Of a DNA stretch of 64,000 nucleotides, positions 28,947-39,618 are shown piece after piece. The position numbers and the translations under genes are program-made. The notes below the pieces were generated by a model, which was given only the letters and a program-made list of their open reading frames with translations, was not told where the DNA came from and ran no database searches. Source of the DNA: Planctobacterium marinum (lineage in GTDB: Bacteria > Pseudomonadota > Gammaproteobacteria > Enterobacterales > Alteromonadaceae); NCBI RefSeq assembly GCF_020687805.1, contig NZ_JAJEWQ010000002.1, forward strand, positions 375,300-439,299, given 5' to 3'. Numbering within the stretch: the first letter of the stretch is position 1; each line of letters starts with the position of its first letter.

Positions 28947-29582
28947 ATGTCTAGCAATGCAAAAGAAATGAAAAAGGTATTGTTCGGGCCCATCCTGGAC
29001 AGTAACCCAATTGCACTGCAAATCCTGGGTATTTGCTCAGCATTGGCAGTAACTACAAAACTGGAAACCGCACTGGTCATGTCAGCGGCACTGACCTTTG
29101 TAACGGCGTTTTCTAATTTATTTATCTCGTTAATTCGCAATCAGATCCCTTCCAGCGTGCGTATCATCATTCAGATGACCATTATCGCCTCACTGGTAAT
29201 TCTGGTTGACCAGGTATTAAAAGCCTATTCCTATGAAGTGTCAAAACAGCTCTCGGTATTCGTTGGACTGATTATCACCAACTGTATCGTTATGGGCCGT
29301 GCTGAGGCTTACGCTATGAAGAGTCCACCTACCATGAGCTTCCTCGATGGTATCGGTAACGGCCTGGGTTACTCATTTGTCTTGATTGTTATTGGTACGA
29401 TCAAAGAATTGGGTGGTTTCGGTACGTTATTAGGATATGAAATTCTGCCACTGGTACAAAACGGTGGCTGGTATCAGGGTAATGGCCTGCTGATTCTGCC
29501 GTTTAGTTCGTTCTTCCTGATTGGTGGCTTGATTTGGTTCATCCGTACCATTCGTCCGGAACAAGTAGAGCCTAAGGAGTAA
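28947..29582 (+). CDS. nqrD: Na+-translocating NADH:quinone reductase subunit D
   Basis: 211 residues, six membrane segments. NqrD and NqrE are homologous antiparallel subunits that form a cluster-binding core within the membrane. The sequence [28 protein letters not shown] contains the conserved Cys, and [33 protein letters not shown] the second one. AAGGAGAGG precedes the ATG. Confidence 0.96.
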   Translation: MSSNAKEMKKVLFGPILDSNPIALQILGICSALAVTTKLETALVMSAALTFVTAFSNLFISLIRNQIPSSVRIIIQMTIIASLVILVDQVLKAYSYEVSKQLSVFVGLIITNCIVMGRAEAYAMKSPPTMSFLDGIGNGLGYSFVLIVIGTIKELGGFGTLLGYEILPLVQNGGWYQGNGLLILPFSSFFLIGGLIWFIRTIRPEQVEPKE

Positions 29583-29587
29583 ATAAA

Positions 29588-30196
29588 GTGGAACATTATA
29601 TTAGCTTGTTAGTGCGCTCAATCTTCCTTGAGAACATGGCACTTTTCTACTTTTTCGGTATGTGTACCTTTTTGGCGGTATCGAAAAAGGTCAAAACGGC
29701 AATGGGTCTGGGTGTTGCGGTAATCGTAGTACTGGGTATTTCAGTGCCGGTAAACCAATTGGTGTATTCAAACGTTCTGGCTCCTGGTGCGCTTGAATGG
29801 GCCGGTTTCCCTGAGGCTGACCTGAGCTTTTTGAGCTTCCTGACCTTTATCGGTGTTATTGCTGCACTGGTTCAGATTCTGGAAATGACCTTAGATAAGT
29901 TTTTCCCGGCATTGTACAACGCACTGGGGATCTTCTTACCTTTGATCACGGTTAACTGCGCCATCTTTGGTGGTGTGGCCTTTGCTATCCAGAAAGAATA
30001 CACCTTTACCGAAAGCATCTTTTTCGGTGTAGGTAGTGGTGCGGGCTGGGCGATTGCCATTGTCCTGTTAGCCGGTATTCGTGAAAAGCTGAAGTATGCA
30101 GACATGCCTGAAGGTGTTCGTGGCCTGGGGTCTGTATTTATTATTGCTGGTTTGATGGCGTTGGGCTTCCAGTCCTTCTCCGGTGTATCAATCTAA
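29588..30196 (+). CDS. nqrE: Na+-translocating NADH:quinone reductase subunit E
   Basis: 202 residues from GTG 29588, preceded by AAGGAG overlapping the nqrD stop. Six membrane helices. [28 protein letters not shown] and [40 protein letters not shown] show the conserved cysteines that bind the iron-sulfur cluster with NqrD. Confidence 0.96.
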   Translation: MEHYISLLVRSIFLENMALFYFFGMCTFLAVSKKVKTAMGLGVAVIVVLGISVPVNQLVYSNVLAPGALEWAGFPEADLSFLSFLTFIGVIAALVQILEMTLDKFFPALYNALGIFLPLITVNCAIFGGVAFAIQKEYTFTESIFFGVGSGAGWAIAIVLLAGIREKLKYADMPEGVRGLGSVFIIAGLMALGFQSFSGVSI

Positions 30197-30223
30197 GCGG
30201 CGTCAGGAGAGGAATAAAAGATT

Positions 30224-31456
30224 ATGAATCCAACTGATATTTACCTCGGCGTAGGTATGTTTATCGCTATCGTTTTGGCATTGGTGTTTATTATCATGTT
30301 CGCTAAATCGAAGCTGGTTCCCACCGGCGATGTTAAAATTCTGATTAATGGTGATCCTGATAAAGCGATCACCGCATCACCGGGTGGCAAGCTGCTGGGT
30401 GCCCTGGCGGAAAATGGTATTTTCGTAAGCTCTGCTTGCGGTGGTGGTGGCTCTTGCGGCCAGTGCCGTGTCGATATCAAAGCCGGTGGTGGTGAAATCC
30501 TGCCCACCGAGCTGGATCACATTACCAAGCGCGAGGCCCGTGAAGGTTGCCGTTTGTCCTGCCAGGTTGCTATTAAGCAAGATATGGACATTGAATTACC
30601 GGAAGAAATTTTCGGTATCAAGAAGTGGGATTGTGAAGTTATTTCTAACGACAACAAGGCCACTTTCATCAAGGAGCTTAAGCTGAAGATTCCAAACGGG
30701 GAGAGTGTACCTTTCCGTGCGGGTGGTTATATTCAGATCGAAGCCCCTGCTCACCACGTTAAATACAAGGACTTCGATATCCCGGCGGAATATCGTCCTG
30801 ACTGGGAGCGTTTCGGTTTCTTTGATATCGAATCTAAAGTGGATGATGAAACCATCCGTGCTTATTCCATGGCTAACTATCCGGAAGAAGAAGGCATTAT
30901 TATGTTGAACGTGCGTATCGCTACGCCGCCACCTAATAACCTGAGCCTGCCGGCCGGTAAGATGTCTTCTTACATCTGGAGTCTGAAAGAAGGTGACAAA
31001 GCCACTATTTCTGGTCCATTTGGTGAATTCTTTGCGAAAGAAACCCAGGCTGAAATGGTGTTTGTCGGCGGTGGTGCAGGTATGGCGCCGATGCGTTCGC
31101 ACATCTTCGATCAGCTGCGTCGTCTTAAATCAGACCGCAAGATTTCTTTCTGGTACGGTGCCCGTTCACTGCGTGAAATGTTCTATGTAGAAGATTTCGA
31201 TATGCTGCAGGATGAAAACGATAACTTCCAGTGGCATGTGGCCTTGTCTGATCCACAGCCAGAAGATAACTGGGAAGGCTATACCGGCTTTATCCACCAG
31301 GTATTGTTAGAAAACTACCTGAAGGATCACCCGGCGCCGGAAGATTGTGAATTCTATATGTGTGGACCACCTATGATGAACGCGGCGGTTATCAATATGC
31401 TCAAAGACCTGGGCGTAGAAGGCGATAACATTATGCTGGACGACTTTGGCGGTTAA
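30224..31456 (+). CDS. nqrF: Na+-translocating NADH:quinone reductase subunit F
   Basis: 410 residues. NADH enters the complex here. One N-terminal membrane helix is followed by a [2Fe-2S] ferredoxin domain with cysteines C72, C78, C81 and C113. The FAD domain holds [13 protein letters not shown], and the NADH domain [16 protein letters not shown], then [18 protein letters not shown] and the terminal DDFGG. AGGAGAGG lies ahead of the ATG. A strong terminator follows, yet apbE and nqrM come next on the same strand and probably receive read-through or a second promoter. Confidence 0.97.
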   Translation: MNPTDIYLGVGMFIAIVLALVFIIMFAKSKLVPTGDVKILINGDPDKAITASPGGKLLGALAENGIFVSSACGGGGSCGQCRVDIKAGGGEILPTELDHITKREAREGCRLSCQVAIKQDMDIELPEEIFGIKKWDCEVISNDNKATFIKELKLKIPNGESVPFRAGGYIQIEAPAHHVKYKDFDIPAEYRPDWERFGFFDIESKVDDETIRAYSMANYPEEEGIIMLNVRIATPPPNNLSLPAGKMSSYIWSLKEGDKATISGPFGEFFAKETQAEMVFVGGGAGMAPMRSHIFDQLRRLKSDRKISFWYGARSLREMFYVEDFDMLQDENDNFQWHVALSDPQPEDNWEGYTGFIHQVLLENYLKDHPAPEDCEFYMCGPPMMNAAVINMLKDLGVEGDNIMLDDFGG

Positions 31457-31471
31457 GACAGTAAATATTTG

Positions 31472-31497
31472 AAAAAAGGGGCTAAGGCCCCTTTTTT
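31472..31497 (+). terminator. Intrinsic terminator after nqrF
   Basis: AAAAAAGGGGC pairs with GCCCCTTTTTT around a 4-base loop. It would limit transcription of apbE-nqrM relative to the six structural genes. Confidence 0.88.
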
Positions 31498-31534
31498 AAT
31501 AGGCCCTAATTAGCAACGATTTTAAGTTTTAAAC

Positions 31535-32563
31535 ATGAACATAGTATCACTTCGCGTCTGCCTATTTACCCTGATAGCCCTTTGCTTAATGTTGGTGGCA
31601 GGGTGCCAGCAACCTCCAGCGGAAGTCCATCTGTCTGGCCCGACGATGGGCACGACCTACAATATTAAATACTGGTCAGAAAATACAACTGACAGCACAT
31701 TGCTGCAGCAACGCATTGATGATGAGTTGGTACATATCAACAAGCTGATGTCTACTTACGACCCTGCGTCTGAGTTGTCGATGCTGAACCAGACAAAAAG
31801 CACCGAACCCTACCCACTGTCCTCTGAAACATTGGTGGTGGTTGAAGAAGCTTTGCGTATTGGCAAACTGAGCAATCAGTATCTGGATATCACCGTCGGA
31901 CCTTTGGTAAACCTCTGGGGATTTGGTCCTCAGGCCAGACCGGAAGTGATCCCCTCCGATGTGGATATCGATGCTGCCAGAGCCAGAGTGGGCATTGATA
32001 AACTATCCGTAAGCGGTAACAGTTTAAGCCGGGCTCATCCGGATATGTACGTAGATTTGTCCACCGTGGCAAAAGGCTATGGTGTTGACCAGGTGGCGGA
32101 GATAGTCGCGTCTTTTGGCATTGACAATTATCTGGTAGAGATAGGCGGAGAAATGCGTGTGGCAGGTGTTAAGCGCAATGGCCAGGCGTGGCGAATTGCT
32201 ATTGAAAAACCGGTTTCTCTTGAGCGGGCAATACAGGAAATTATCACTGTTGGTAATAACGCTATCGCGACATCAGGCGACTACCGCAATTATTATGAAG
32301 AAGACGGTATGCGTTACTCCCATCTCATTGATCCAAAAACCGGAAAGCCAATTCAGCATAATCTGGTCTCTGTTACTGTGGTGCATCCTTCCTGTTTAAC
32401 CGCTGACGGATATTCCACGGCAATTGCAGTAATGGGTAAAGATGCGGGGCTGGCTATGGCATTGGAAAATGATCTGGCGGTTTTGTTGATTACCCGAGAA
32501 AATGGCGAGTTTAAAGAGTATACTACGCCGGGTTTTGATTCATTTATGAGTAAAAAAGGGTAA
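31535..32563 (+). CDS. apbE: FAD:protein FMN transferase
   Basis: 342 residues, a lipoprotein by its N-terminus (lipobox LVAGC at residue 24). ApbE transfers FMN from FAD to the threonine of SGAT-type motifs in NqrB and NqrC, outside the inner membrane. Typical segments: GPTMGTTYNIKYW, PLVNLWGFGP, VDLSTVAKGYGVDQVAE, GNNAIATSGDYRNYYEEDG and SHLIDPKTGKPI. Its place behind nqrF is the standard one in marine gammaproteobacteria. Confidence 0.95.
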   Translation: MNIVSLRVCLFTLIALCLMLVAGCQQPPAEVHLSGPTMGTTYNIKYWSENTTDSTLLQQRIDDELVHINKLMSTYDPASELSMLNQTKSTEPYPLSSETLVVVEEALRIGKLSNQYLDITVGPLVNLWGFGPQARPEVIPSDVDIDAARARVGIDKLSVSGNSLSRAHPDMYVDLSTVAKGYGVDQVAEIVASFGIDNYLVEIGGEMRVAGVKRNGQAWRIAIEKPVSLERAIQEIITVGNNAIATSGDYRNYYEEDGMRYSHLIDPKTGKPIQHNLVSVTVVHPSCLTADGYSTAIAVMGKDAGLAMALENDLAVLLITRENGEFKEYTTPGFDSFMSKKG

Positions 32564-32570
32564 GTACGCA

Positions 32571-32804
32571 GTGAGTACCTTTCTGTTAGCATTCGTGTTC
32601 TTTTTAATAGTCGTTGCCGCAATGGCAATTGGTTATATTTTACAAAATAAAACAATTTCAGGCTCCTGCGGTGGGCTCGGTGCATTGGGCATCGACAAGG
32701 CATGTGACTGCCCTGAACCCTGTGATCGTAAAAAGGCCCGTATTGAACGGGAAGAAGCCCGGCAAAAAAAGATTGAGGAATGGCAAAACAATAAAATTGT
32801 TTAA
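32571..32804 (+). CDS. nqrM: NQR maturation protein NqrM
   Basis: 77 residues from GTG 32571. One N-terminal membrane helix is followed by the Cys-rich SGSCGGLGALGIDKACDCPEPCDRKKARIEREEA. NqrM is needed for assembly of NQR, likely for the iron centre between NqrD and NqrE. It lies 7 bp after apbE. Confidence 0.92.
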   Translation: MSTFLLAFVFFLIVVAAMAIGYILQNKTISGSCGGLGALGIDKACDCPEPCDRKKARIEREEARQKKIEEWQNNKIV

Positions 32805-33145
32805 TTGTCAGCGTCACGGTTATTTACGGGCATCTGGTCGTCAGATGCCTGACTCTACTCCATAAAGTAAACTTTGTTTCACGCTATGCGGTTTATTTTC
32901 CATCTGTCATTGATGCAATAAAGCGCTTACAATCCTTTACATGTCTGGCTTAAATTCAGACAATAAGCATCGTTTTAGATGACATCCATCACTGTATCCA
33001 GTCATCTCAGAGCTCATTCATCTTGTCAGTAGCCTTGTGTAGCACAGCTCTGCAGGCTCAGGTTGAATCCGACTCAACAAATTTTGAGCGCGGCCGTTAA
33101 GGTTAGGCGTAAGTACAATAAAAATTAAATCAATAAGGTTGCAAT
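32805..33145 (+). other. Non-coding gap between nqrM and the chemoreceptor gene
   Basis: 341 bp without a gene. GGCATCTG (32829-32836) pairs with CAGATGCC (32842-32849), a hairpin after nqrM that lacks a T-run. The rest should hold the chemoreceptor promoter, but no clear sigma70 or sigma28 pattern is seen. Confidence 0.4.
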
Positions 33146-35143
33146 ATGTGGTTTCAGAAGTCTATTAGTCAAAGACTGATCGCTGTTTGTGTTTCGGGAA
33201 TCGCTTGTTTGTTTTTGCTATATGGAATTTGGCAGGTGCAACAAGTGAAATCCAGCACGATTGAACGCGTCAACGGCGATATTCAAAACATCGTATCCCA
33301 AAAAGCCACAGAAATTGCCGGTTTTTTCTATGCCAAGGGGCAGGTGATCCACAGTGTATTTGCTAATCCGCTGGTATTGGATTGGTTTGAAGATTACGAC
33401 GACCGCCGCAGTGATATTTCCAATGATGAAGATTATCGCAAGGTTTGGGACTTTTTTAAGTTTTTCTCCGATAAAGACGCGGCGATAAAAAGTGTCTTCT
33501 TTGGCTCTGCCAATACATTTGAATATTTCGATTTAAATGGCCGTTACGACGGCGACCCTAATTATTACACCAATAAACGCCCCTGGTGGTTTGAAGCCCA
33601 GGATAAGGGGCGCTTATACCTGTCAGATCCGGCAGTGGATGCAAACGACGGTTCAATTTCAGCCACCATTAAAACCGTGGTGAACCGCAACGGCCGTTTT
33701 CTGGGTATCGGCGGTATGGACATTCTGATTTCCACCATTGGCGAAGAGCTGCTGAGTAAAATCAAATATCAGGGCATGGGTAATGCGTTTCTGGTAACCG
33801 ACAAAGGGGTGTTGGTATATTTTCCCGGCTTCAATGAACGCTTCCCTCCGGGGTCGGATATGAGCAAGGTTGACAGTATTTTTAGTGATACTGAAGGTTT
33901 TGCCCAGTTAAAAAATATGGTTACCCGCCAGGACAGCGGGGTCACACAAGTGTACTGGAAAGATGAACACTACAAAGTCATCTTCGATAAAGTTGCCGGT
34001 GAATACCCTTACTTCAACTGGAAACTGGGCTTTATGGTGCCGGACGAAGCAATTAGTGCGCCGGTGACCAGTGCCGTATGGCAGGTCACTTTCCTGATGA
34101 TTATTATGTTGGCCATTATTGCAGTGATGGTGTTCATGATTGTGCGTCCTATGCTTAATCCGCTGAACAGCATGGTACACGCCATGAAAGACATTTCCCG
34201 CGGCGATGGCGACCTGACTAAACGCATTGATTTAAAGCGCGAAGATGAAATTGGTCAGCTGGCCAGCGAATTCAATCGCTTTATGGACAAGATCCAGGCC
34301 CTGGTAAAACAGACCATGGATATTACTACCGAGGTTAACCGTACAACCAAAAGCGTTAGTGAGATCACGCAACACAACCTGGATCTGGTGAATAACGAAA
34401 AGAGCGAAATTGAATCGGTCGCCAGCGCCAGTTATGAAATGGCCGAAACCAGTAAAGACGTTTCCCGCAATACCAGTGGTGCTATGGAAGTGGCGGACAA
34501 TGTAAAAGCTGAAATGGACAAAGGCAGCGCCGTAGTAAAATCGGCTGTTGGTGATATCAACTCTTTGTCGACGCAGATTGGCGAAGCCGCGACGGTTGTT
34601 GCCGCGCTGGAAGCGGAAACCGATAAAATTGGTGAAGTGCTGGACGTTATCTCTGCCATTACCGAACAAACCAATTTGTTAGCCCTCAACGCGGCTATTG
34701 AAGCGGCCCGCGCTGGTGAAATGGGACGTGGTTTTGCTGTGGTCGCGGATGAAGTCAGAACCCTGGCCAGTCGTACCCAGGAATCCACCCGCCATATCCA
34801 GGAAATCATTGGCGCCCTGCAAACTACGGCAAAACAAGCCAGTCAGGCCATGACCGCCAGTAATTCCCAGGCGGAGTCTGGTGTGCAACGGGTGGCTGAT
34901 TTGCAAACCGTGTTAGATCAGGCGTTCTCTGGTGTAGAGCAAATCCAACAGCAAATGCAAAGTATCGTAGCTGCCAACACGCAGCAATCATATACAGCTG
35001 AAGAAATTGCCAGAAACGTCAGCCACATTACTGAACTGGCCGATGAAACTGTCATGGAAAGTAAAGACGTTGAGAAAAACATCTCAGAGCTTAAGCGTCT
35101 GGCCAGCAATCTGGACGAAGTGCTGAAACAGTTCAAGGTTTAG
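33146..35143 (+). CDS. Methyl-accepting chemotaxis protein with dCache sensor
   Basis: 665 residues. A first membrane helix (about 11-30) precedes a periplasmic double-Cache sensor (about 35-305), with [40 protein letters not shown] being the classic dCache_1 ligand-pocket region and [17 protein letters not shown] following. A second helix (about 312-334) leads to a HAMP domain ([39 protein letters not shown]) and a full signalling hairpin with the tip [35 protein letters not shown]. dCache_1 receptors often bind amino acids or other small organics; the ligand is unknown. It is a single gene. Confidence 0.94.
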   Translation: MWFQKSISQRLIAVCVSGIACLFLLYGIWQVQQVKSSTIERVNGDIQNIVSQKATEIAGFFYAKGQVIHSVFANPLVLDWFEDYDDRRSDISNDEDYRKVWDFFKFFSDKDAAIKSVFFGSANTFEYFDLNGRYDGDPNYYTNKRPWWFEAQDKGRLYLSDPAVDANDGSISATIKTVVNRNGRFLGIGGMDILISTIGEELLSKIKYQGMGNAFLVTDKGVLVYFPGFNERFPPGSDMSKVDSIFSDTEGFAQLKNMVTRQDSGVTQVYWKDEHYKVIFDKVAGEYPYFNWKLGFMVPDEAISAPVTSAVWQVTFLMIIMLAIIAVMVFMIVRPMLNPLNSMVHAMKDISRGDGDLTKRIDLKREDEIGQLASEFNRFMDKIQALVKQTMDITTEVNRTTKSVSEITQHNLDLVNNEKSEIESVASASYEMAETSKDVSRNTSGAMEVADNVKAEMDKGSAVVKSAVGDINSLSTQIGEAATVVAALEAETDKIGEVLDVISAITEQTNLLALNAAIEAARAGEMGRGFAVVADEVRTLASRTQESTRHIQEIIGALQTTAKQASQAMTASNSQAESGVQRVADLQTVLDQAFSGVEQIQQQMQSIVAANTQQSYTAEEIARNVSHITELADETVMESKDVEKNISELKRLASNLDEVLKQFKV

Positions 35144-35466
35144 TCTGCCTGGCCGGAGCTTTCCAGCAAGACAGAGGTTAATTTAAACATTGCTTTAATG
35201 GCACTATTGTCGGCGCGTTGCCTGTGTTCTTTTACAGGTCCGCCGTGATTGTGTTCGAAGTTCATGAGAATCAGGCCCTTTGGTGCAACACGTCGAATGG
35301 CCAGAAAAAAACTCAAGATAGGCAACACGGATGTTGCCCAGGTCATTGCAAGTGCAGGGATACACTCTCAGTGACGGTCTGCAGGTTCCGCAAATCAACC
35401 TCACTGCTGCAACATAATCCCACCAGCTAAAAACCGTATTAATTCGCCTAAAAATCCACTAGAATA
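35144..35466 (+). other. Gap between chemoreceptor and dinB
   Basis: About 320 bp. Short minus-strand frames exist here, for example 35140-35346, which encodes a 68-residue peptide overlapping the chemoreceptor stop. None has a ribosome binding site or recognisable domain. TAGAAT at 35460-35465, next to the LexA box, is the likely -10 element of dinB. Confidence 0.35.
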
Positions 35467-35482
35467 CTGTTCAAATAAACAG
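35467..35482 (+). promoter_or_regulatory. LexA (SOS) box of dinB
   Basis: CTGT-N8-ACAG is matched exactly: CTGT 35467-35470, an AT-rich 8-bp spacer and ACAG 35479-35482. The -10-like TAGAAT at 35460-35465 abuts it, so LexA binding would block the promoter. The box also rules out the GTG at 35482 as translation start. Confidence 0.9.
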
Positions 35483-35496
35483 TGTTTCAGTGTGTT

Positions 35497-36579
35497 TTGC
35501 GTAAATTCATTCACATCGATATGGACTGCTTCTATGCTGCCGTGGAGATGCGAGACAATCCAGCGTTGCGTGGAATTCCGATTGCCATCGGGGGGAGCTC
35601 TGATCGCAGAGGGGTGATATCCACCTGTAATTATCCGGCCAGAAAATTCGGGGTTCGCTCTGCCATGGCGACTGCGCACGCTATGAAGCTATGTCCGCAC
35701 CTGACATTGGTGCCGGGGCGCATGGATGTGTATGTGGAAGAGTCACGCAAAATAAAAGCGATATTTAAACGCTACACTGACATCGTTGAACCCCTGTCTT
35801 TAGATGAAGCCTTTTTGGATGTTTCCGATTCCACCCTGTTTGCAGGTAGTGCAACACGGATAGCGCAAGACATCCGACAGGCAATATTCGATGAAACCGG
35901 TCTAACGGCGTCTGCCGGTGTGGCGCCCATAAAGTTCGTGGCAAAGGTTGCCAGTGATGAAAACAAGCCCGATGGACTGTGTGTCATCCCACCACAAAAA
36001 CTGCTGGAATTTGTCACCAGATTACCACTCAAGAAAATTCCAGGCGTAGGTAAGGTTACTCAGGAAAAGCTGGCATTGTTGGGGCTGGAAACTTGCGCCG
36101 ACGTGCAAAACTATCCCAGAGAGCGATTGCTAAAACAATTTGGCAAGTTTGGTAAGATACTTTGGGATCGCTGTCATGCGGTGGATGACAGAGCGCTCAG
36201 CACTCACCGTGAACGAAAATCCGTGGGTATCGAAACGACACTGGCCCAGGATATTCACACGCAGCAGCAATGTCTGGAGATTATTCATAAGCTCTACCCT
36301 AAACTGATCAAAAGGCTGAAAAAGGTAAGCCCAAATCTCACCGTTCACAATCAGGGAATAAAACTGAAATTTTCTGATTTTCAACAAACCACCATGGACC
36401 AACGCACTCAGGTGGTATCGTTAAGTACCTTTGAGACCTTAATACCACAAATTCTGGCTCGTCAGCAAAAACGCGGTATTCGCCTGGTAGGATTACATGT
36501 GGCCATGCCCCACGAAGCCGATAGTCGGCAACTGCCATTGCGGTTTGAAGCCGGGGGCGGCGGCGAAACGGAATCTTAA
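35497..36579 (+). CDS. dinB: DNA polymerase IV
   Basis: 360 residues from TTG 35497, which gives (M)RKFIHIDMDCFYAAVEMRDNPALRGIPIAIGG, the normal DinB N-terminus; the GTG at 35482 overlaps the LexA box. Y-family polymerase for error-prone translesion synthesis. Catalytic acids are in HIDMDCF and in EPLSLDEAFLDVS; the little finger begins at KSVGIETTLAQDI, and KKIPGVGKVTQEKL is the helix-hairpin-helix. It follows nqrM and the receptor; nqrM-dinB proximity is common in this group. The last residues are Gly-rich (GGGGET) and no QxxLxLF clamp motif is obvious. Confidence 0.94.
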   Translation: MRKFIHIDMDCFYAAVEMRDNPALRGIPIAIGGSSDRRGVISTCNYPARKFGVRSAMATAHAMKLCPHLTLVPGRMDVYVEESRKIKAIFKRYTDIVEPLSLDEAFLDVSDSTLFAGSATRIAQDIRQAIFDETGLTASAGVAPIKFVAKVASDENKPDGLCVIPPQKLLEFVTRLPLKKIPGVGKVTQEKLALLGLETCADVQNYPRERLLKQFGKFGKILWDRCHAVDDRALSTHRERKSVGIETTLAQDIHTQQQCLEIIHKLYPKLIKRLKKVSPNLTVHNQGIKLKFSDFQQTTMDQRTQVVSLSTFETLIPQILARQQKRGIRLVGLHVAMPHEADSRQLPLRFEAGGGGETES

Positions 36580-36737
36580 CTGCACAATTTACCGGTATTT
36601 TTGAATAGATGGTTTTGTCAGTGGCTTGTGACGCTGCGCTGAACCCGGCAAAATGAGCACCTCATTTTCTTCATTTGCCTAATATCAATCGTCGCTTACA
36701 GAGGTTGGTATCAAACCCGATAACAAGGAGTTTTCCC

Positions 36738-38271
36738 ATGGCTTATCCAAATATTATCGACATTAACAGTATCGCCGATGCATTGGCCCAATCCTCAGAT
36801 TGGGATGCCCTGATCGTCGTGGCCCCCAAGGCGGAAGCCGTTACCGACACCAGCATTAAAACTGCGCTACTAAAACATCAGGAAATAGACGCCAGAGTGG
36901 ATGCTGAAGTATTGCTGTTCAGTGGTGAAAACGTTCCCGGAAAGCGTATTGTTTTTGCCCCAACCGGGGAGCTTTCACGTTATTATGACGATGTCAGACG
37001 GTATTTCGATGTGGCCAATAAAGCCGCAAAAGTGGCAGTGTCGGCGGGTATACGCAAGCCGCTGATGTGGGTGGAAGCCGCAGAAGGTCAAAACTTTCAA
37101 AATGCCATTGGTGCCGCCTACCTCGGGTTTACCCAGGGATTGTGGCAACCCCTGGAAGCGCGTGAAGCGCTGCGTGAGGATGATATCGAACCCATTCAGG
37201 AAATTGGCCTTATTACCGGCGATTCTGTGACGTCTTCCTCCTGGTTGATGGCAGCTGAAGCGGGAAAACGCGTGGCGCGAGATTTGTGTGGCACTGAACC
37301 GGAGCGTATGGCCCCCCCCCGGTTTTGCAGACTATTGTGTCTCTGCCTTAGCGGGTAGCGCGGTAAAGGTGGAAGTGATCAGCAACCAACGCCAATTGGA
37401 AAAAGACTACCCTTTATTGTTTGCCGTGGCTCGTTCGTCTGAGTCGGTAGAACGCCATCAGGCACGTGTTATTACCATGACTTATGAAGGCGAGGGACCA
37501 ATTGAGCACAGTTTGTACCTGGCCGGAAAGGGTATTACCTATGACACAGGTGGCGCAGACCTGAAAACCGGTGGTCACATGGCGGGGATGAGTCGTGACA
37601 AAGGCGGTGCGGCAACTGTGGTAGGTTTTATGAAAATGCTGGCCGCGATTCAGCCCAAAGGCATAAAAGTGGTGGCCGAAGTGGGTGCGGTGCGCAATAG
37701 CATCGGCTCCAACGCTTTTGTGGCAGATGAAATCATTACCAGTCGCGCCGGCGTCAGGGTCCGTATCGGAAATACCGATGCCGAAGGACGTCTGGTATTA
37801 TGCGATGTATTGACTCACCTGAAAGAGCTGGCTGCAGAAGATGACAAAGCGGAATTCTTTTCAGTGGCCACGCTGACCGGCCATGCCGCTCGTGCCGTTG
37901 GACCTTATACAGCGTTGGTCGAAAACGGGGTTGCCAGGGCAAAAAACAGTGCTCAGCAATTATCTGTTGCGGGCGACTTGTGGGCGGACCCGGCTGAGAT
38001 ATCGCGTTCCCGTCGGGAAGATTTCGATTTTGTTAAACCGCGCACCAAAGCCGATGATATTTTATCCTCTAACAATGCAGCGTCTGCGGTGACGGCCAGA
38101 GGCCATCAGTTCCCTATGGCGTTTTTGCAACTGGCGTCAGGGCTGAATGATACACAGTACGCCTATACTCACGTCGACATTGCAGGTAGCGGTGTCGAAG
38201 GGGGGGATTGGCAGCATGGTAAACCGACGGCTGCGGGATTGATGATGTTAGCAGGTCGTTATTTAATTTAA
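36738..38271 (+). pseudogene. M17 leucyl aminopeptidase family gene with a +1 frameshift at a C9 run
   Basis: Start ATG 36738 after AAGGAG. The first frame runs to the C-run at 37312-37320 and then stops at 37358; the second frame, plus one, continues GFADYCVSALAG to 38271. With eight Cs instead of nine the protein would be about 510 residues, reading MAPPGFADYC across the junction. The C-terminal catalytic domain is intact: GKGITYDTGGADLKTGGHMAGMSRDKGGAA and NTDAEGRLVLCDVL, giving the Lys, Asp and Glu ligands of the two zinc ions, although DKGGAA replaces the usual DMGGAA. The break is either a real homopolymer mutation, a phase-variable switch or a sequencing error. If read through, it would be a cytoplasmic aminopeptidase. 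Confidence 0.85.
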
Positions 38272-38307
38272 CCCGGAGCAGGTTGCTCCATCTAAAGAGA
38301 AAGACCA

Positions 38308-39486
38308 ATGCGATTTCCTCCTGTTGTGTGGCTATTAGCCGCTATTGCCGCACTGAGTACCACTTCAGGCACCTTAATGGTGTTGGTGGCGGGTATCTTT
38401 GGTGCGCAGGTGGCTCCGGCTCAGCAATATGCCACACTGCCTCTGGCACTGATGATTTTGGGGACCGCATTTTCGGTATCTCCCATTGCTCTGTTAATGC
38501 GAAAGCTGGGACGTAAAAAGGTATTTATGATGGCGGCAGTGATGGGAATTGCTGCCAGTCTGGTGGCCGCAAATGCGGTAAAACAGGCTTCCTTTGTGCA
38601 ATTTTGTCTGGCCTCTGCCATGCTGGGCTGTGCAATTGCCGGGTTTCAGCAAATCCGTTTTGCAGCGATAGAATGGGTCAGCTTAGATCGTGTGCCTAAG
38701 GTGGTGTCACTGGTTTTATTAGGTGGGCTGGTAGCTGCTATTTTGGGACCGGAATTGTCTGTACTGGGGCAGGGACTGACACCCGGTAGTTTTCAGGGGA
38801 CTTTTTATTTACTGGCCTGTATCCAGGTCTGTTGCTTTATTTTGTTTTTGTTTTATCAACCCAAAAAGACAGAAGAACTACAACAGAGCCGGGCACACGC
38901 TTCGCAAACAGCCGGTAATAAACGCTTTTTGCGCAATCCGGGATTTGTGGTGGCGGTACTCTCGGCCAGTCTGGGTTACGGTTTAATGGCCTTTATCATG
39001 ACGGCAACACCGGTGCATATGCACGTCTTTGAGCATCACAGCCTGGCGGATACTAAAGTTGTGATCCAGAGCCATATAGTAGCCATGTTTTTACCGTCTT
39101 TTTTCAGTGGCTGGTTGATTGGCAAAATAGGCGAGTTAAAGCTCATATTAACAGGCATTGTTATGTTTGGATTGTGTATCCTCGCCGGGTTTTTTGCCGT
39201 CGGCTACTGGCATTACTGGGTAACTTTGGTGCTCTTAGGCATCGCCTGGAACTTCCTGTTTACTGCCGGAACCAGTTTATTACCCAAAGCTTATTTACCG
39301 GAAGAACGGTTTCAGGCACAGGCGCTGAACGATGGCGTTATGTTTGCCATTCAGGCCGCAGCCTCATTGTCAGCCGGAGCGGTACTGTATTTTCTTGGGT
39401 GGCAGGCCATGATAATTGTTTGTCTGTTTACCCTACTATTACTTTTAGCAATTATACTAATAAACAAAGAGCATATTCCCAAATGA
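38308..39486 (+). CDS. MFS transporter with an element-supplied C-terminus
   Basis: 392 residues, 12 membrane segments. The loop after helix 2 (LMRKLGRKKVFMMAAVMG) is the MFS motif A region. The substrate is unknown. The first 367 residues are host-like. From about 39412 the sequence becomes AT-rich and encodes IIVCLFTLLLLLAIILINKEHIPK. A different, in-frame end for the same protein, beginning MLSCIPVLIFLLWVLRWW, lies at 46339-46452 beyond the integrative element. Joining at the shared CATG gives a 404-residue transporter. So the element interrupted the last helix and supplied a replacement, and the present protein is probably still made with a foreign twelfth helix. The junction is inferred. 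Confidence 0.8.
   Translation: MRFPPVVWLLAAIAALSTTSGTLMVLVAGIFGAQVAPAQQYATLPLALMILGTAFSVSPIALLMRKLGRKKVFMMAAVMGIAASLVAANAVKQASFVQFCLASAMLGCAIAGFQQIRFAAIEWVSLDRVPKVVSLVLLGGLVAAILGPELSVLGQGLTPGSFQGTFYLLACIQVCCFILFLFYQPKKTEELQQSRAHASQTAGNKRFLRNPGFVVAVLSASLGYGLMAFIMTATPVHMHVFEHHSLADTKVVIQSHIVAMFLPSFFSGWLIGKIGELKLILTGIVMFGLCILAGFFAVGYWHYWVTLVLLGIAWNFLFTAGTSLLPKAYLPEERFQAQALNDGVMFAIQAAASLSAGAVLYFLGWQAMIIVCLFTLLLLLAIILINKEHIPK
39408..39411 (+). repeat. Proposed left attachment core
   Basis: CATG within the MFS codons for Ala-Met. The frame upstream is MFS. Downstream of it composition shifts to AT-rich and the encoded helix differs from the native one. The partner copy is at 46338-46341. Confidence 0.5.
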
Positions 39487-39618
39487 GTTTCTCGCAGTAA
39501 AAGCTTCGCTAGTTCTCTTAGCCAAAAAGTTTGGCACTTTAAAAGACTATTCTCGTGAGCATTAGAATATGGTTTCGCTAATCTCAATTGCGATCCAGTT
39601 AGTCACAGAGATAAGTAG

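Noticed and set aside
32950-33140. Possible c-di-GMP riboswitch before the chemoreceptor
   Set aside because: The region lacks the conserved GEMM core sequences and no stable nested pairing could be drawn.
35140-35346. 68-residue minus-strand frame after the chemoreceptor gene
   Set aside because: It overlaps the receptor stop, has no ribosome binding site and no recognised domain; a shorter competing frame exists at 35204-35404. It could be a gene fragment but there is no positive evidence.
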